Shown: positions 43,078-52,984, numbered from the stretch's first letter. The stretch is DNA of 64,000 bases from Melieria omissa (GCA_963971225.1 OZ020270.1:70448432-70512431); one strand, 5' to 3'. Notes: a model not told the origin generated them from the sequence alone. Numbers and translations are program-made.

Positions 43078-44085
43078 AAATGATAAATAATGGGAAAATT
43101 ATTTATAATGTGGAGACACAAATTATAATGGTAAATGTATATGTGTTTGTATATATGAATGGGATTTTATACAAATTAAAGTAATAGATTTTAAATTCGG
43201 TTTAATTTAGATTTTTTTTTTTTATTGGCTCGCAACATTTTTGCGACAAGAGGCGTGTATGCATTTGTCTGTCGGTAGAATTTTCGTGGAAATTTTCTTT
43301 GGTTTTTTTTTTTATCTCTTCCACTTCTGATGACTTCGCCGACTTGATCTCTTTTGTAGCTGGAATATTACTGCTGATCACGTGTTGCGCTTGTGGCTTT
43401 CACACTCTCACAAATTTGTCGCTGGAATCTACTGATGACATTGCTGATCACATGTTGCGTTTGTGGCTTTCTCACTCTCACAAATTTGTCGCTGGAATCC
43501 ACTGATGACATTGCTGATCACATGTTGCGTTTGTGGCTTTCACACTCTCACAAATTTGTCTTTCGATTTTTGTTTTTGTATACATTGAGTTTGTAGTATG
43601 GTACAGTGTTCGCAATAAGGTGATGTTATGTACTTTGTGGATTTTTTTTTTTTAACTTTTTTTTTTAGTGTAACTGTTTTTCATCGGCTGATATTTTCTT
43701 ATTTATGAGTTTACGACTGGTGTCTTTGTCTCTTTATCTCTGTTCATAAATGTTCATTATAAGTTATTAAAATACATATAAAATAATAATTTTTTTTTTT
43801 TGAAATTTGTGTGTTTGGTTTTAAAACCATGAAACAGTGGTTTGTCTTTATTGTTTTTATCATTTTTCTCTTCATAAATGTATTTTAAATTCAATGTTCA
43901 TGTGAATGCACTATATATATATTTATATATATATATCTTTAATGTTTTTAATATGTATTTTAATTTTAAAGTTCATTTGAAAGCGACCAGTTCCTTTTTA
44001 GTTAATATTTTTGTTATATATATAACATATAATTTTATATTTGGCTAAAAATTTATTTCGTTTTGTTTTTGTATTTTGCGCGTAA
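43078..44085 (-). other. mdg1-like leader, non-coding
   Basis: About 1 kb between PBS and gag, A/T-rich, with the tandem repeat at 43373-43560 and (TA)n at 43912-43935. Short plus-strand open frames are repeats of the tandem array and are not genes. Confidence 0.6.
43373..43560 (-). repeat. 70-bp tandem repeat in the mdg1-like leader
   Basis: Units start GCTGATCACGTGTTGCG or GCTGATCACATGTTGCG at 43373, 43443 and 43513 (partial) and include CACACTCTCACAAATTTGTCGC. It lies in the untranslated leader between PBS and gag. Confidence 0.8.
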
Positions 44086-44099
44086 TGGCAGGATCGCCA
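44086..44099 (-). other. Primer-binding site, tRNA-Arg type
   Basis: Directly after the LTR on minus: TGGCGATCCTGCCA. From memory, fly tRNA-Arg(ACG) ends ...TGGCAGGATCG plus CCA, an exact complement. mdg1/412 elements are known to use tRNA-Arg. Confidence 0.65.
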
Positions 44100-44301
44100 T
44101 GTAATAAGATTCAGAGTTAGCTTCTGTTTAGTTCAATGTTCTTTATTATACTAATCTTCATCAAGATGTCAACGTTACTTGGAAGGTTAAGTGAAGCGTT
44201 AGTTAGATGCGTAAGCAACAAAGTTGCTAAGTTGAACAATAATGTTGTAGCAACATTAATGAAATGTTACGACTAGCAACATTTATCGTGAGTTCACTAC
44301 A
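44100..44301 (-). repeat. mdg1-like 5' LTR
   Basis: Partner of 37755-37956; no difference seen by eye. CTGG duplication follows at 44302. Confidence 0.92.
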
Positions 44302-44977
44302 CTGGTATTCTGCCATTTTTAGGTTCCACTAATGTACGTCCGATGATGATGTTGTCGTGTCCTTGTTTCGGTGCTTCTACTACCCACAGCCGACTCGTCC
44401 CATCGTCCTCGTCCACCTTTGCCCACACAATCGCCTCAGAATTCGCTGGTATCCTCCTGTGTTGACACGATACAACCTTCCTTACCGCCACGCTTCGCTC
44501 ATAGCCGGTGTGCAGCGGGAATTCAACGTTGGCATATCTCAGCACATTTTCCTTCAGGTCCAGCGTAAAACCGTGCCTAATCATGAAATCCACGCCGATA
44601 ATCACGTCGTCCATTATATCCGCGACGATGAACTCATGTTCCAGGCTGCTGGTGCCGACAGCAATCGTTTTTGTAACTTTCCCTCTTACCGGCGCGCGCT
44701 CGCCAGTCGCAGTCCGCAGCTGTATGCCATGCAGCGGTTCCCAGTTCTTCAGCAGCTTCCTTTTTATGATCGAATATGACGCTCCAGTATCCAGTGTCAA
44801 CACGAACAACTTTCCGTCTATCCTTCCTTCAATTGTCAAGCTGCTGGGCTGTCGTTTCAGCTGTGAGACAAGGATGGTGGGGCGGCAGATTGTGGGGATC
44901 AGCTCACGCCCCTTTGAGCTGACCCGGTTTAGTTTAACGGCTCCTCGTCCTAAGCCCTGCGCTTGTTGGCTGAGCAT
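44302..44977 (-). CDS. SAP-Gag Gypsy protease region, cut by nested element
   Basis: Start of pol in the frame after gag, overlapping gag by about 28 bases. The aspartic protease motif is LDTGASYSIIKRK, and the second strand motif is DVIIGVDFMIRHG. The frame stays open up to the mdg1-like duplication and resumes in the same frame on the far side (37750), so the nested insertion interrupts an otherwise continuous reading frame. Confidence 0.8.
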
Positions 44978-46410
44978 CGATTGTCAGCATTCCTCGTTTT
45001 AGGCGATTGCGATCGATAACGGGAACGCCGCTTTCGTTGGCGGCAGTCTCGTGATATGTGGCCCTGCTTGCCACATACCCAGCAAACAACTTTAGAGGAG
45101 ACCACCCGTGGCCTGTCCGGTGGCTCAGACCTTGTGTCCTGGATCGTAATGTCGTTGTCTGGCTGGATCTGGCGTATCCTTGCAGGTGCATACCGAGTGC
45201 TCCCAATCCATGTCGCCTCATATGTCATCGCGCTGGTCACCGTCTCCCTAAATGTCGGCTTGCCCAGCATCAACGCACTGCGACGTGTCTCCGGATCATG
45301 AAGACCTTCAATAAACGTCTCTATCTTCATCCTTTCGAGATCATCAGCGCCGAAGGACGGGTAGCACAGCTGCACGAGCCGCTCAATGTCTGCTGCATAT
45401 GTCTGCAGCGCCTCGTTGGATCTTTTCCTGCGATTCTTCAGCTCACAGTAGTACAGCGTTCTGTTGTGCTCGTCGCTGTATTTGGCTGCCAGCGCCCTTA
45501 TGACGGTCTCGTACTCACTTCGTAAACATTCTAGAACTGATTTTAGTACCTCGGCCGCAGCACCTTTAAGAGCCAGCGCCAATCTCCGACCTTTCCTTAC
45601 ATCGGTCCACTGATTTTCCAGAGCAGCCAGGTCGAATTGTAGCTTGAAGGTATCGAACGGCGTAGTCCCATCATAAGTAGGCACTTCTGCTCGGATGGCC
45701 ACATTTTCCGGAACCGGCGGCAACCATTCTCGCGGTTGTACCTCCCTAAGCCGCTCGTCCATCTTTCTGCTCATCGAATCTTCCAGACTATCAACTCGTT
45801 TGTTCAGGGAATCATCAAGATCGTCAACACGTTTGTTCAGGGAATCATCCAGGTCGCCAACTCGTTTGTTCAGGGAATAATCCAGGTCGTCGACTCGCTT
45901 ATCCAAGTGCTCTACCCGCGTCTCCAGGTGCTCGACTTTCCCATTAATCCTGTCTGAGATTTCCTCCACCTTCTGCTCCAAGCGCGCAGAATTTTCCTGA
46001 AGCTTGCTGGACAACTCCCGATTTGTAGTTTCTAGTTTCGCTGCAATTTGTGCCGACATTTCACGATTAGAAGTCTCGAACATGCCTTTGACATTCTCGA
46101 TTTTCGCAGACGTTTCCTGAAACATGCCTCTCATTGCAACCATAAGCTGGCTCATGTCCATTGCTTGTGGTGGCGCAGCCGCTGCAGCCGTACTTTGCAT
46201 CGACGCCGCACCCGCAGGCGATCCCTCCACTTTGGCCGACGCCTCTAGCTCCTGCGTTCCGAACTCGTGCGCAGCCCAATCGATGCCTCGTGCCTCACAC
46301 GCCTCTCGCAAGCGCAGCTGCAACTCCACTTTACCGCCAGCAGTCGGCAAATTCCAGGCAGCCAGCTCCTTCTTCAGCTGGTCCACCTTCAGCAGCTCGA
46401 GTTTAACCAT
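44950..46410 (-). CDS. SAP-domain Gag of Gypsy element
   Basis: 486 codons, open. Residues 3-40 form a SAP-like motif (LELLKVDQLKKELAAWNLP). A Met/Gln-rich stretch follows, then a long coiled coil about 95-215 that includes 11-residue repeats (NKRVDDLDDSL with variants, three times). The capsid (retrotransposon gag-like) is at about 250-400 (YSDEHNRTLYYCELKNRRKR, SNEALQTYAADIERLVQLC). The CCHC knuckle is CWVCGKQGHISRDC (C-x2-C-x4-H-x4-C) near 435. The C-terminus is basic. An N-terminal SAP is unusual for Gag and could help nucleic-acid or chromatin binding; that role is inferred. Confidence 0.88.
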   Translation of the reverse strand: MVKLELLKVDQLKKELAAWNLPTAGGKVELQLRLREACEARGIDWAAHEFGTQELEASAKVEGSPAGAASMQSTAAAAAPPQAMDMSQLMVAMRGMFQETSAKIENVKGMFETSNREMSAQIAAKLETTNRELSSKLQENSARLEQKVEEISDRINGKVEHLETRVEHLDKRVDDLDYSLNKRVGDLDDSLNKRVDDLDDSLNKRVDSLEDSMSRKMDERLREVQPREWLPPVPENVAIRAEVPTYDGTTPFDTFKLQFDLAALENQWTDVRKGRRLALALKGAAAEVLKSVLECLRSEYETVIRALAAKYSDEHNRTLYYCELKNRRKRSNEALQTYAADIERLVQLCYPSFGADDLERMKIETFIEGLHDPETRRSALMLGKPTFRETVTSAMTYEATWIGSTRYAPARIRQIQPDNDITIQDTRSEPPDRPRVVSSKVVCWVCGKQGHISRDCRQRKRRSRYRSQSPKTRNADNRCSANKRRA

Positions 46411-46450
46411 GTCCGTGCTTTTATAATTTTATTTATTTTCAATTTTCCAC

Positions 46451-46469
46451 AATCCCACTTCTGACACCA
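46451..46469 (-). other. Primer-binding site, tRNA-Leu type
   Basis: TGGTGTCAGAAGTGGGATT on minus, two bases from the LTR end; the same as at 5397. Confidence 0.65.
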
Positions 46470-46471
46470 AA

Positions 46472-46917
46472 TGTTACGAATGCTAGTTCTAGTGGGCTGT
46501 TACGTATCACTGAATTGTGCAATTTGAAAATGAAACAACTTTGTTTATTCGAACGCAGCCAATTAAAAACCAACAGTCACTTTATTATTCACGGTTTACA
46601 CTTTAGTGTTCGTACACTTAAGTATTTGCTTAATTACTCCGTGTGGCAACTTCACTTGTCAAAACCAGACTGACCCGCTGCGCCGCATCCGGCTGCCTTT
46701 TATACCTCTCAGGCCATCGCGCAGATCGTTCCCGCACATTCCGGAGTGGACTAAAAGTTTCCATCATTGCCAGGTTGGACTAAAAGTTATTATCGCGGCC
46801 GTCGTTGCCAGATTGGACTAAAAGTTGCTATCGCGGCCGTCGTTGCCAGATTGGATTATAGCACGGCACGTAGCGGCAGGGTTGCTTTGCACAGCAACAG
46901 ACTGCCTTATCGTTACA
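46472..46917 (-). repeat. SAP-Gag Gypsy 5' LTR
   Basis: 446 bp; TG...CA ends. On minus it has U3 repeats of about 29 bp (46741-46850), then TATAAAAGG near 46697 and the initiator-like TCAGTCTG about 33 bases downstream, a normal fly TATA plus Inr core promoter. Confidence 0.85.
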
Positions 46918-47402
46918 ATAGTATAGATAGAATATCTTCGAAATTTTAAGTTGTACAACACTGAAATTTAGTAACCGTTCGTCCCATAGATGAGTCGTTG
47001 TACTGGTAATATTTGATGGGCGTTGGACAAAGTGGCGTGGCACATTTTTTGGGACCTAAATATTCCGCTGAACTATAAGTCGCACAGCAATGAAACTTAA
47101 TACGAACCTACCATTTTTTCTTTCGACAGAGGGCATTGTGCGGGTATTGAATAAGGGGGCGTGGCACCGCCCATATAATTTAAATTTGGTTCAAGCGCAG
47201 TCCATTTCTTTATTAAAACTTAGCGGCAACATTGCTTATTTGTGGGCTTCAATTAAAAAGTTTTAAAAGTATAGTAGTAAAAGTATTTCACGAAATTAAA
47301 CTCAAACTACCTATAGTTTTTATTAATCGAAATAATTTGGCAGTTAAATGATGTTTTTTATTATGTTCTTACATTACATAACACTATTGCAAAAAATAAA
47401 AG

Positions 47403-47723
47403 TTAATCAGAATCTGAGCTACTATCGCAATTTGACAATTTAGATTGTAAATATGTATCTGAAAGAAGATTTATCACTTGTTGATCTAATAGAATGCTCT
47501 TTTTTGCGTAGTTTTTATCCACTAATATTAGTGGATCAGACGAAAACAAGAGTGCGTGCGCCAAGTCTTCAATTGTATTTTGTCGCGACGCACTATGGCC
47601 CGGTTTTCCATTTTTCGTTGCAAAAATCATAACTTCTGAACCAATAAAGATATTTAAAAAATTTAAACTGCTTCTGAAAGTGTAATATCTAAGCTTTAAA
47701 TGGGCATTAAAACAGGGTGTCAC
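47403..47723 (-). pseudogene. Unassigned multicopy family, C-terminal fragment
   Basis: The recognisable part is IEDLAHALLFSSDPLI followed by Lys-rich residues and an acidic Ser/Asp end (CDSSSDSD). It resembles the C-terminal part of the copy at 62776-63416. I do not recognise the family. It lies between the inverted arms. Confidence 0.45.
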
Positions 47724-47974
47724 AGTAACAGGGGGCTTTAAAATTCGTTGCCAAATTTAAGATTTAGTAAAACTTCATACTACAATGAAATTACTTATTT
47801 GTTTACATTAAAAAATTATTTTTTTTTTATTTTTTTTTAATAAATTAATATAATTTATTGATTCATACGTAATTTTTTACAAAAAAAAAATTTTTTTTGA
47901 AAGTTACATTTTTTCAAAATCGCTATCTACGCTGGAAGGAATGTCTAATAATGAAATCATTTCTAAGCTATATG

Positions 47975-48265
47975 TTAAGTATCTGTAAGTTCTTTTTGTG
48001 ATCTTACAGATCTCATAGATGAAATAACTGGATCAGAAGAGACTGCTAACATATTGAAAAGGTCTTCATTTTGTCTAGCTCGTGATATTTTGCAAGTGTT
48101 CATACATCTATACCTTTTGTAGTCCTTATTTTTGCATTCTTGAGCGTCTCCAGACAATTCCCCTTTTGGTAAGCACTGGTATTCTATTAAATCCTTTCCA
48201 TGTGCTAAAATTGTATGCACCGTAGGAGTAAGTTTTTTCTCTGATAAACTCAATCGAGGCTGCAA
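47975..48265 (-). pseudogene. Unassigned multicopy family, central fragment
   Basis: Contains LTPTVHTILAHGKDLIEY, a LPKGELSGDAQECKNKDYKR-like signature and NEDLFNMLAVSSDPVISS. The pattern LP-x-G-x2-S-x2-A-x-E-x2-NK-x3-Y-R is shared with 62776-63210 and 49388-49615. It ends at 47975. Function unknown; probably transposon-borne. Confidence 0.5.
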
Positions 48266-48575
48266 TCGAGACTGCTAAGATTTAGTAAAGAAATCGACTG
48301 CGGTTGAACCAGATTTAAGTTAAATAGGCGGTGCCACACCCCTTTGTTTAATACCCGCACCATTCCCGCTGTCGAAAGATATGAATAAATGGTAGGTCCG
48401 TACTTAGTTTCATTGCTGTGCGACTTATAATTCAGCAAAATATTTAGGTCACAAAAAATATGCCACACCCCTTGTCCAACGCCCATCAAATCTTACTAGT
48501 AGAATGACTCATCTATGGGAAGACACAATACTAAATTTCAATCCTGTGCACCTTACAATTTCGAAGATATTCCAT

Positions 48576-49387
48576 TATTCAGATTTGGCTTGTATGAGTG
48601 GTGCCACGCCCCCTCGTCCAATACCCGCCCCATTCCATCTGTCGAAGGACACGACTAAATAGTAAGTTTCTAGTGAATTTAATTGATGTGTGACTTATAG
48701 TTCCAACGTTATCGTCTGACAATTTTCAGGATTCACAGTCAAAAATTACAGGGGTTTTCCAACTTTTCCAATAGATTTTCCGGAATTTTCTTTTCGCACG
48801 AACCTGAACTGACACAAGACGAATCCAATAAAGAAAATTTCATTAAAATCGGCCAGTCTGTTTGAGCGTCATTACATATATAGATATAGATAAATGCCAG
48901 CAACACAAAAGGGGTTTTGACCGTACTAAATGTGCGCGATTTTCCGTATAATTACGTGGTTTTCGACCCGAAGTTGTTTCACCTTTATTGCTCTAGAAAG
49001 TAAAGTTGCAAAAAGTTGCAGCTGTGTTTTGGAAGTAAGGTAAATAATTGAATAGCAAATCACCTCCCTCAATTTCGCGGAGGTAATTTTTGGTCTTTTT
49101 TTTTTATTTTCGATCAAAGTTGAAAAAAAAGGTCGAAATATAGACTTTTCGAGCAATCGGTAGATCGAACAACTTTTAAAACAAAATAAACATTTTTTAT
49201 TTTTATTATATTAACAATTAACGTACCTTTTAGAAAAAACCAACAAGTTACCGATTGGTCGCTTCATTTACATACAAATCAATCTTAAAGAGGAAAAAAC
49301 TACTAATCTGAATTTAATGAAAGTTACATATTCGTAATCCCTGGAAAATTCTCAATAAGATGCGTGTATTCATTTTATCGAACGCTT
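48576..49387. other. Non-coding stretch
   Basis: A/T-rich with one GTGGTGCCACGCCCC unit (48598) and a motif AAATCGGCCAGTCTGTTTGAG near 48852 of a type common in dispersed insect repeats. No gene supported. Confidence 0.4.
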
Positions 49388-49615
49388 TCATGAAATTTTT
49401 GATTTTTGCAACGTTTTACCGACCGTTGGGCCATAGTGCGACGTTTTACGTGTATGGTGCAGCCGGAAATTTCGGAAGTCTTTGTTTCTTGCTTCCTCTG
49501 ACATCATACCAATTGGCAGCGAAACATTCTGTATGATATAAGCACCATGTATTAAAATTAAATCCAAGGATATTCCTCTACGAAAAATCTGTTTCAACTT
49601 ACACAAGGTTCCCAT
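49388..49615 (-). pseudogene. Unassigned multicopy family, third fragment
   Basis: Signature LILIHGAYIIQNVSLPIGMM then SEEARNKDFRNFRLHHTRKT, matching the same segment of 62776-63210 (LIHGPEIIQDAVLPIGQMSE). A short decayed piece with no flanking ends identified. Confidence 0.5.
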
Positions 49616-49761
49616 CTAACCAATCGTAGTTTTGTTTTTCAAAATGCATTAAGTTCCTTTTACATGCTTTCCACTTCTGCACTAACCGGCTTACGAAATT
49701 TCTCAATTTTCTGCTGATTTCGTGGAATTGCTCATCACTAAATTGGTTTTTATCAATAATA

Positions 49762-50308
49762 CGAGGGCGGGTCAATAAGTCCGCGACTTTTTGAATTTCC
49801 CGCCTCTTAATTGAAATGGCAACACTGCTCCCGTCAACAGTCATCTGTCAGTTGACTCTTGTCAAAAATTAAACAAGCTGCGACATTTAGTTTGTTTTTG
49901 ACAGCCGTTAATATCAGACTACCGCGTTGACTGAGAAGAAAATGGAAAAAAGTGAATTTCGTGGGCTCATGTGCAGTTTCCATGGCAAAAATCCATGAAT
50001 TGGGCTACGAATTGCTCCCTCATCCCGCCTATTCACCCGATCTAGCCCCAAGTGACTATTTCTTGTTCCCAAACTTGAAGAAATGGCTCGGCGGAAAGAG
50101 ATTTGCTTAATGAGCACACGAAATTCACTTTTTTCCATTTTCTTCTCAGTCAACGCGTTAGTCTGATATTAACGGCTGTCAAAAACAAACTAAATGTCGC
50201 AGCTTGTTCAAGAGTCAACGGACAGATGACTGTTGACGGGAGCAGTGTTGCCATTTCAATTAAGAGGCGGGAAATTCAAAAAGTCACGGACTGATTGACC
50301 CGACATCG
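49762..50308. mobile_element. Snapback mariner with arms of about 200 bp
   Basis: 547-bp element with TA at both ends (49760-49761 and 50309-50310). The TIRs extend about 200 bp: both arms, read inward, run from CGAGGGCGGGTCAATAAGTC (right arm diverged) to ATGGAAAAAAGTGAATTTCG, the start of a mariner transposase (MEKSEFRVLI). Between them lies a short distal transposase piece (49980-50106). Confidence 0.8.
49980..50106 (+). pseudogene. mariner transposase distal fragment in snapback element
   Basis: Encodes MAKIHELGYELLPHPAYSP then DLAPSDYFLFPNLKKWLGGK, with the third catalytic Asp of an irritans-type mariner. Everything between the start codons and this segment is lost. Confidence 0.75.
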
Positions 50309-50310
50309 TA

Positions 50311-50959
50311 TTAGCAAATACATGCATCTCCAATGCTGACAATTTCTTTGAAGAGACGTTTTCATTGTGCCATATTGTGAAAAAAGGTGTCGTTTGGACA
50401 CCGACATTACGCCTAAAAAATGCGTTGGACTGTAGAGTAGGAGGAAGTAGCAAACGAGTTTCGACATTTCACAATCACAATGAATCACGAAAACAGAAAC
50501 AATTAGAACTGGATTGAATACGGCTGAATTCCAAAATTTGTACTCCACGGAAGACTAGTGTTTGCCACTCAAAATGCTCTATCACAAAAGATAACTTCAA
50601 CCAAGATTTTTTATTAGAAAAAATAAACAGAGATTACTAACATTTATATTATGAAAAACTAACTGGGCCCTGCCGCTTTGCACGCAAGTTCTCTTGTTTC
50701 CCCCGAAACAAATGCTTAACCCATTGTTGATGCTGTCAGATTTTGATTAAAAAACAAAAAAAAAAAGACATTTGCCTAATTATATTTGATTTCAAGTGTT
50801 TCCAAAAACTGTTAAGTTAAAAGGTCCATTAAATCATGTGTTTTCACATTAAAAAAAAAAAATTGTCAAATTCACATTCACATCTAACCAAATTCCTGAC
50901 CTTTTTCTAAAAACATGAAACGCCTTCGTTGTGAGCGGTTGCTTTTCTACCTTCCTCGT
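50311..50959. other. Stretch without recognised gene
   Basis: Between the snapback mariner and the Jockey-like LINE; A/T-rich, no motif identified. Confidence 0.35.
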
Positions 50960-51023
50960 TAGTGCGCAGTTCAGTGATTTTCTCCTTAACACAGTGTACA
51001 GTGGGGGAATCGGTTTATAGACC

Positions 51024-51842
51024 TTGAAGATTATTCCAGCCCAACATCTAAAAGAAAAAAAGTCAACCAAAGACCCCTATTCACCCCTTCACTCTACACA
51101 CGAACCACAACACAACCCTAGGTTTGTCGTTGTCCAGTCCTCTGATGACGCTAAGCCTCTGTCCTCATTCAGCGTCTTTGCCAAAAAGAAAGCAATTGAT
51201 TCTATCAGCACGGAGGTAGAAACAGTCAGCATCCTACGAGATGGAAGTCTCCTAATCCACGCTAAGACACCCAGAGTGGCAGAGAAATTCGTAAAAACTT
51301 AAAACTTTGGCGGCCTTTGTCCAGTTTCAATTACCTTGCACCAATCTCTGAACTCGTCCAAAGGTACCATCTTTGACAGAAACCTTATCAACACCAACGA
51401 TGAAGAAATCTTAGAATCCCTAAAATCTCAAGGCGTCACGAGTGTGTACAAATTCACGAAAAATACTCCAGAAGGCAAAAAAGTCCACACCGGCCAAATA
51501 CTCCTTACATTTGACCTTTTCAAGATCCCAAGTTCACTTGAAGTAGCTTGGTACTCAGTACAAGTAAGAGAATATTTCCCAAACCCGATGCGGTGCAAGA
51601 ACTGTCAATTACTAGGTCACACGACTAAGCATTGCAAAAATAATCCCGCATGCTCCAACTGCAACCTTCCCCCGCACACCCCCTTAGTATGCACCCGCGT
51701 TATGTGTGCAAACTGTCTCAACGATCACCCCTCTTTCTCTAACGCCTGCCCCAAATACCAGCTGCAAAAAGAAATCCTAAGAATCGAAACTCAAAACAAA
51801 TGCAGTATTGGCGAAGCCAGGAAAATATACCAACAGCAATAG
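51024..51842 (+). pseudogene. Jockey-like LINE ORF1 (Gag-like), one stop
   Basis: ORF1 nucleic-acid-binding protein. The amino-terminal part has FVVVQSSDDAKPLSSFS and VSILRDGSLLIHAKTP. An in-frame TAA at 51301 splits it. It continues in the same frame to a PRE-C2HC-like region and three Cys/His knuckles: CKNCQLLGHTTKHC and CSNCNLPPHTPLVC (C-x2-C-x4-H-x4-C) and a variant CANCLNDHPSFSNAC. It ends at 51842, about 60 bases before the LTR insertion. The type is as in Jockey, F and Doc elements. Confidence 0.75.
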
Positions 51843-51900
51843 CCAAACTATTCAACATCGAAAACATCATACGCATCTATTACAAAAAACGGCATAACCT

Positions 51901-52415
51901 TGTAGTGGTACCACATGGTCACTCACACCGACACTATCCGTCTGATCGTGCAATTACATATTCCGTTATGCACTGGTGTCAGGTTACCACTCGAAACGCG
52001 CGCCGCAGTTGTAAACAAAGCAAGTCAGCACTTGTGACGGCGGCCGAGCTTGTTCAACGCTACCTACCGCAGCGCACTGTTCCTAACGGCTATGTGCAAG
52101 ATCTGCTATTTTGGTCCTTGCCTACGGATTGGTCAGTTAAACTGTGCTCTGGAATAATGGGCGGAGTATTGGAAATGCTATGCGAGTATAACAGTTATGT
52201 TTTTCTTTATAAGCCATAGTTTTTACGGAATAAAGTTAACTTCTGTTCTTGCGGCAAACCGAAACCCTGCGTTTTGATTTAGAAGAAGTTCACTGAGGCT
52301 CTAACTTAGTCATCCACTGTTGAGGCGAGGTCCGCCAATAATAGACCAAATACACTTCACACACACACATGCACTCAGTACCCTAAATGACGAAATAGCA
52401 GCTTTTACCCCTACA
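51901..52415 (+). repeat. mdg1/412-like 5' LTR
   Basis: 515 bp, TGTAGTGGTACCACATGG...TTTTACCCCTACA. AATAAA lies near 52230. A run of CA repeats is near 52363. Confidence 0.85.
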
Positions 52416-52427
52416 TGGCGATCCTGC
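52416..52427 (+). other. Primer-binding site, tRNA-Arg type
   Basis: TGGCGATCCTGC directly after the LTR, the same 12 bases as in the minus-strand mdg1-like element, followed by an extra GATCCTGC copy at 52437. Confidence 0.6.
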
Positions 52428-52555
52428 AGACTACGATCCTGCAAAACGCAGACCAGATTTTCTGATTGCCAAAATCAGACCAAACCCAAAATCTGACTTC
52501 AACGTAGATCTTAACAAAATCCATCAAGATTAGACAATTTTTCCACCCGAACCAG

Positions 52556-52984
52556 ATGTCCGATCACGAGGAGTTCAACTCCATTTTCGAGAAATTGGTC
52601 AGCATCACACATCAACATTTGTACGACCCCCGAGAAGACAAAGACGAGGAGTACCAACCCACACCGACCGCAACTCAACACGACGCACCACCCTATAAAC
52701 CAACTCCACTAACGGCTGGACCAAAACCTCTGACAATAGAGGAATACAAGAGACGCCAAGCAAGAAAATACACAACCCCGAAGGAAGAGAACAACCACCA
52801 ACATAAGGAAGAGAACAACCACCAACATAAACCCACCCACCGACCCAACAGAAGACCACGCGCAGGAAAGAAGGTGCGCCAACGACAAACACTAGCAGTC
52901 CTTCACCGAGAGCTACAACAAGAACCACGAAAAGAAGGAAAAAGAAAACTACTTCAGGAAATCCAAGCGGCAAGACGACACTGA
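52556..52984 (+). CDS. Leader ORF of mdg1/412-like element
   Basis: 142 codons from ATG, basic and hydrophilic. It has an internal duplication (KEENNHQHKEENNHQHK) and a Lys/Arg-rich end (RRPRAGKKVRQRQ). I recognise no domain. It lies between PBS and gag, where 412-type elements have small upstream ORFs. It may be regulatory or merely tolerated; confidence that it is translated is low. Confidence 0.35.
   Translation: MSDHEEFNSIFEKLVSITHQHLYDPREDKDEEYQPTPTATQHDAPPYKPTPLTAGPKPLTIEEYKRRQARKYTTPKEENNHQHKEENNHQHKPTHRPNRRPRAGKKVRQRQTLAVLHRELQQEPRKEGKRKLLQEIQAARRH

Larger units (their letters stand above)
37755..44301 (-). mobile_element. mdg1/412-like Gypsy retrotransposon, young-looking
   Basis: 6547-bp minus-strand element. 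The two 202-bp LTRs (37755-37956 and 44100-44301) look identical by eye, and the 4-bp duplication CTGG flanks it (37751-37754 and 44302-44305). It has a tRNA-Arg-type PBS, an open gag (43077-41836), an open pol with an offset frame (to 38207), and a purine tract GTGAAAGGAAGG before the 3' LTR. There is no env. Pol wording (for example NNFYKQKF, CLDLMSGFHQIEL, AFLYMDDVVVIG) matches the mdg1/412 clade as I remember it. It is nested in the pol of the SAP-Gag Gypsy. Confidence 0.92.
34404..46917 (-). mobile_element. SAP-Gag Gypsy retrotransposon, with nested mdg1-like element
   Basis: Minus-strand Ty3/Gypsy element with LTRs 34404-34847 (444 bp, 3') and 46472-46917 (446 bp, 5'). Order: 5' LTR, tRNA-Leu-type PBS, gag (46410-44950), protease frame (44977-44302), then the mdg1-like insertion 37755-44301, then pol continuing from 37750 to 34859. 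No env is seen. Without the insertion it is about 5.96 kb. The 3' LTR is preceded by a purine tract (GTGGTGGGCAG). The flanks ATAT/ATAG are near-matches, so the target duplication is uncertain. Pol is broken. Confidence 0.85.
46925..48575. repeat. Foldback element with two long inverted arms
   Basis: Left arm about 46925-47240 (GAATATCTTCGAAATT, CCCATAGATGAGTC, GATGGGCGTTGGACAA, GGGGGCGTGGCACCGCC) is repeated inverted at about 48275-48575 (GGCGGTGCCACACCCC, TTGTCCAACGCCCATC, GACTCATCTATGGG, AATTTCGAAGATATTCC). The arms are diverged. The middle holds two fragments of an unassigned protein family (47403-47723 and 47975-48265, minus). A further GTGGTGCCACGCCCCCTCGT unit follows outside the arm at 48598. 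It is probably a DNA transposon or foldback repeat; the left side abuts the Gypsy LTR. Confidence 0.6.

Noticed and set aside
43373..43560. CRISPR-like repeat
   Set aside because: Contiguous tandem units without spacers, in an insect retrotransposon leader.
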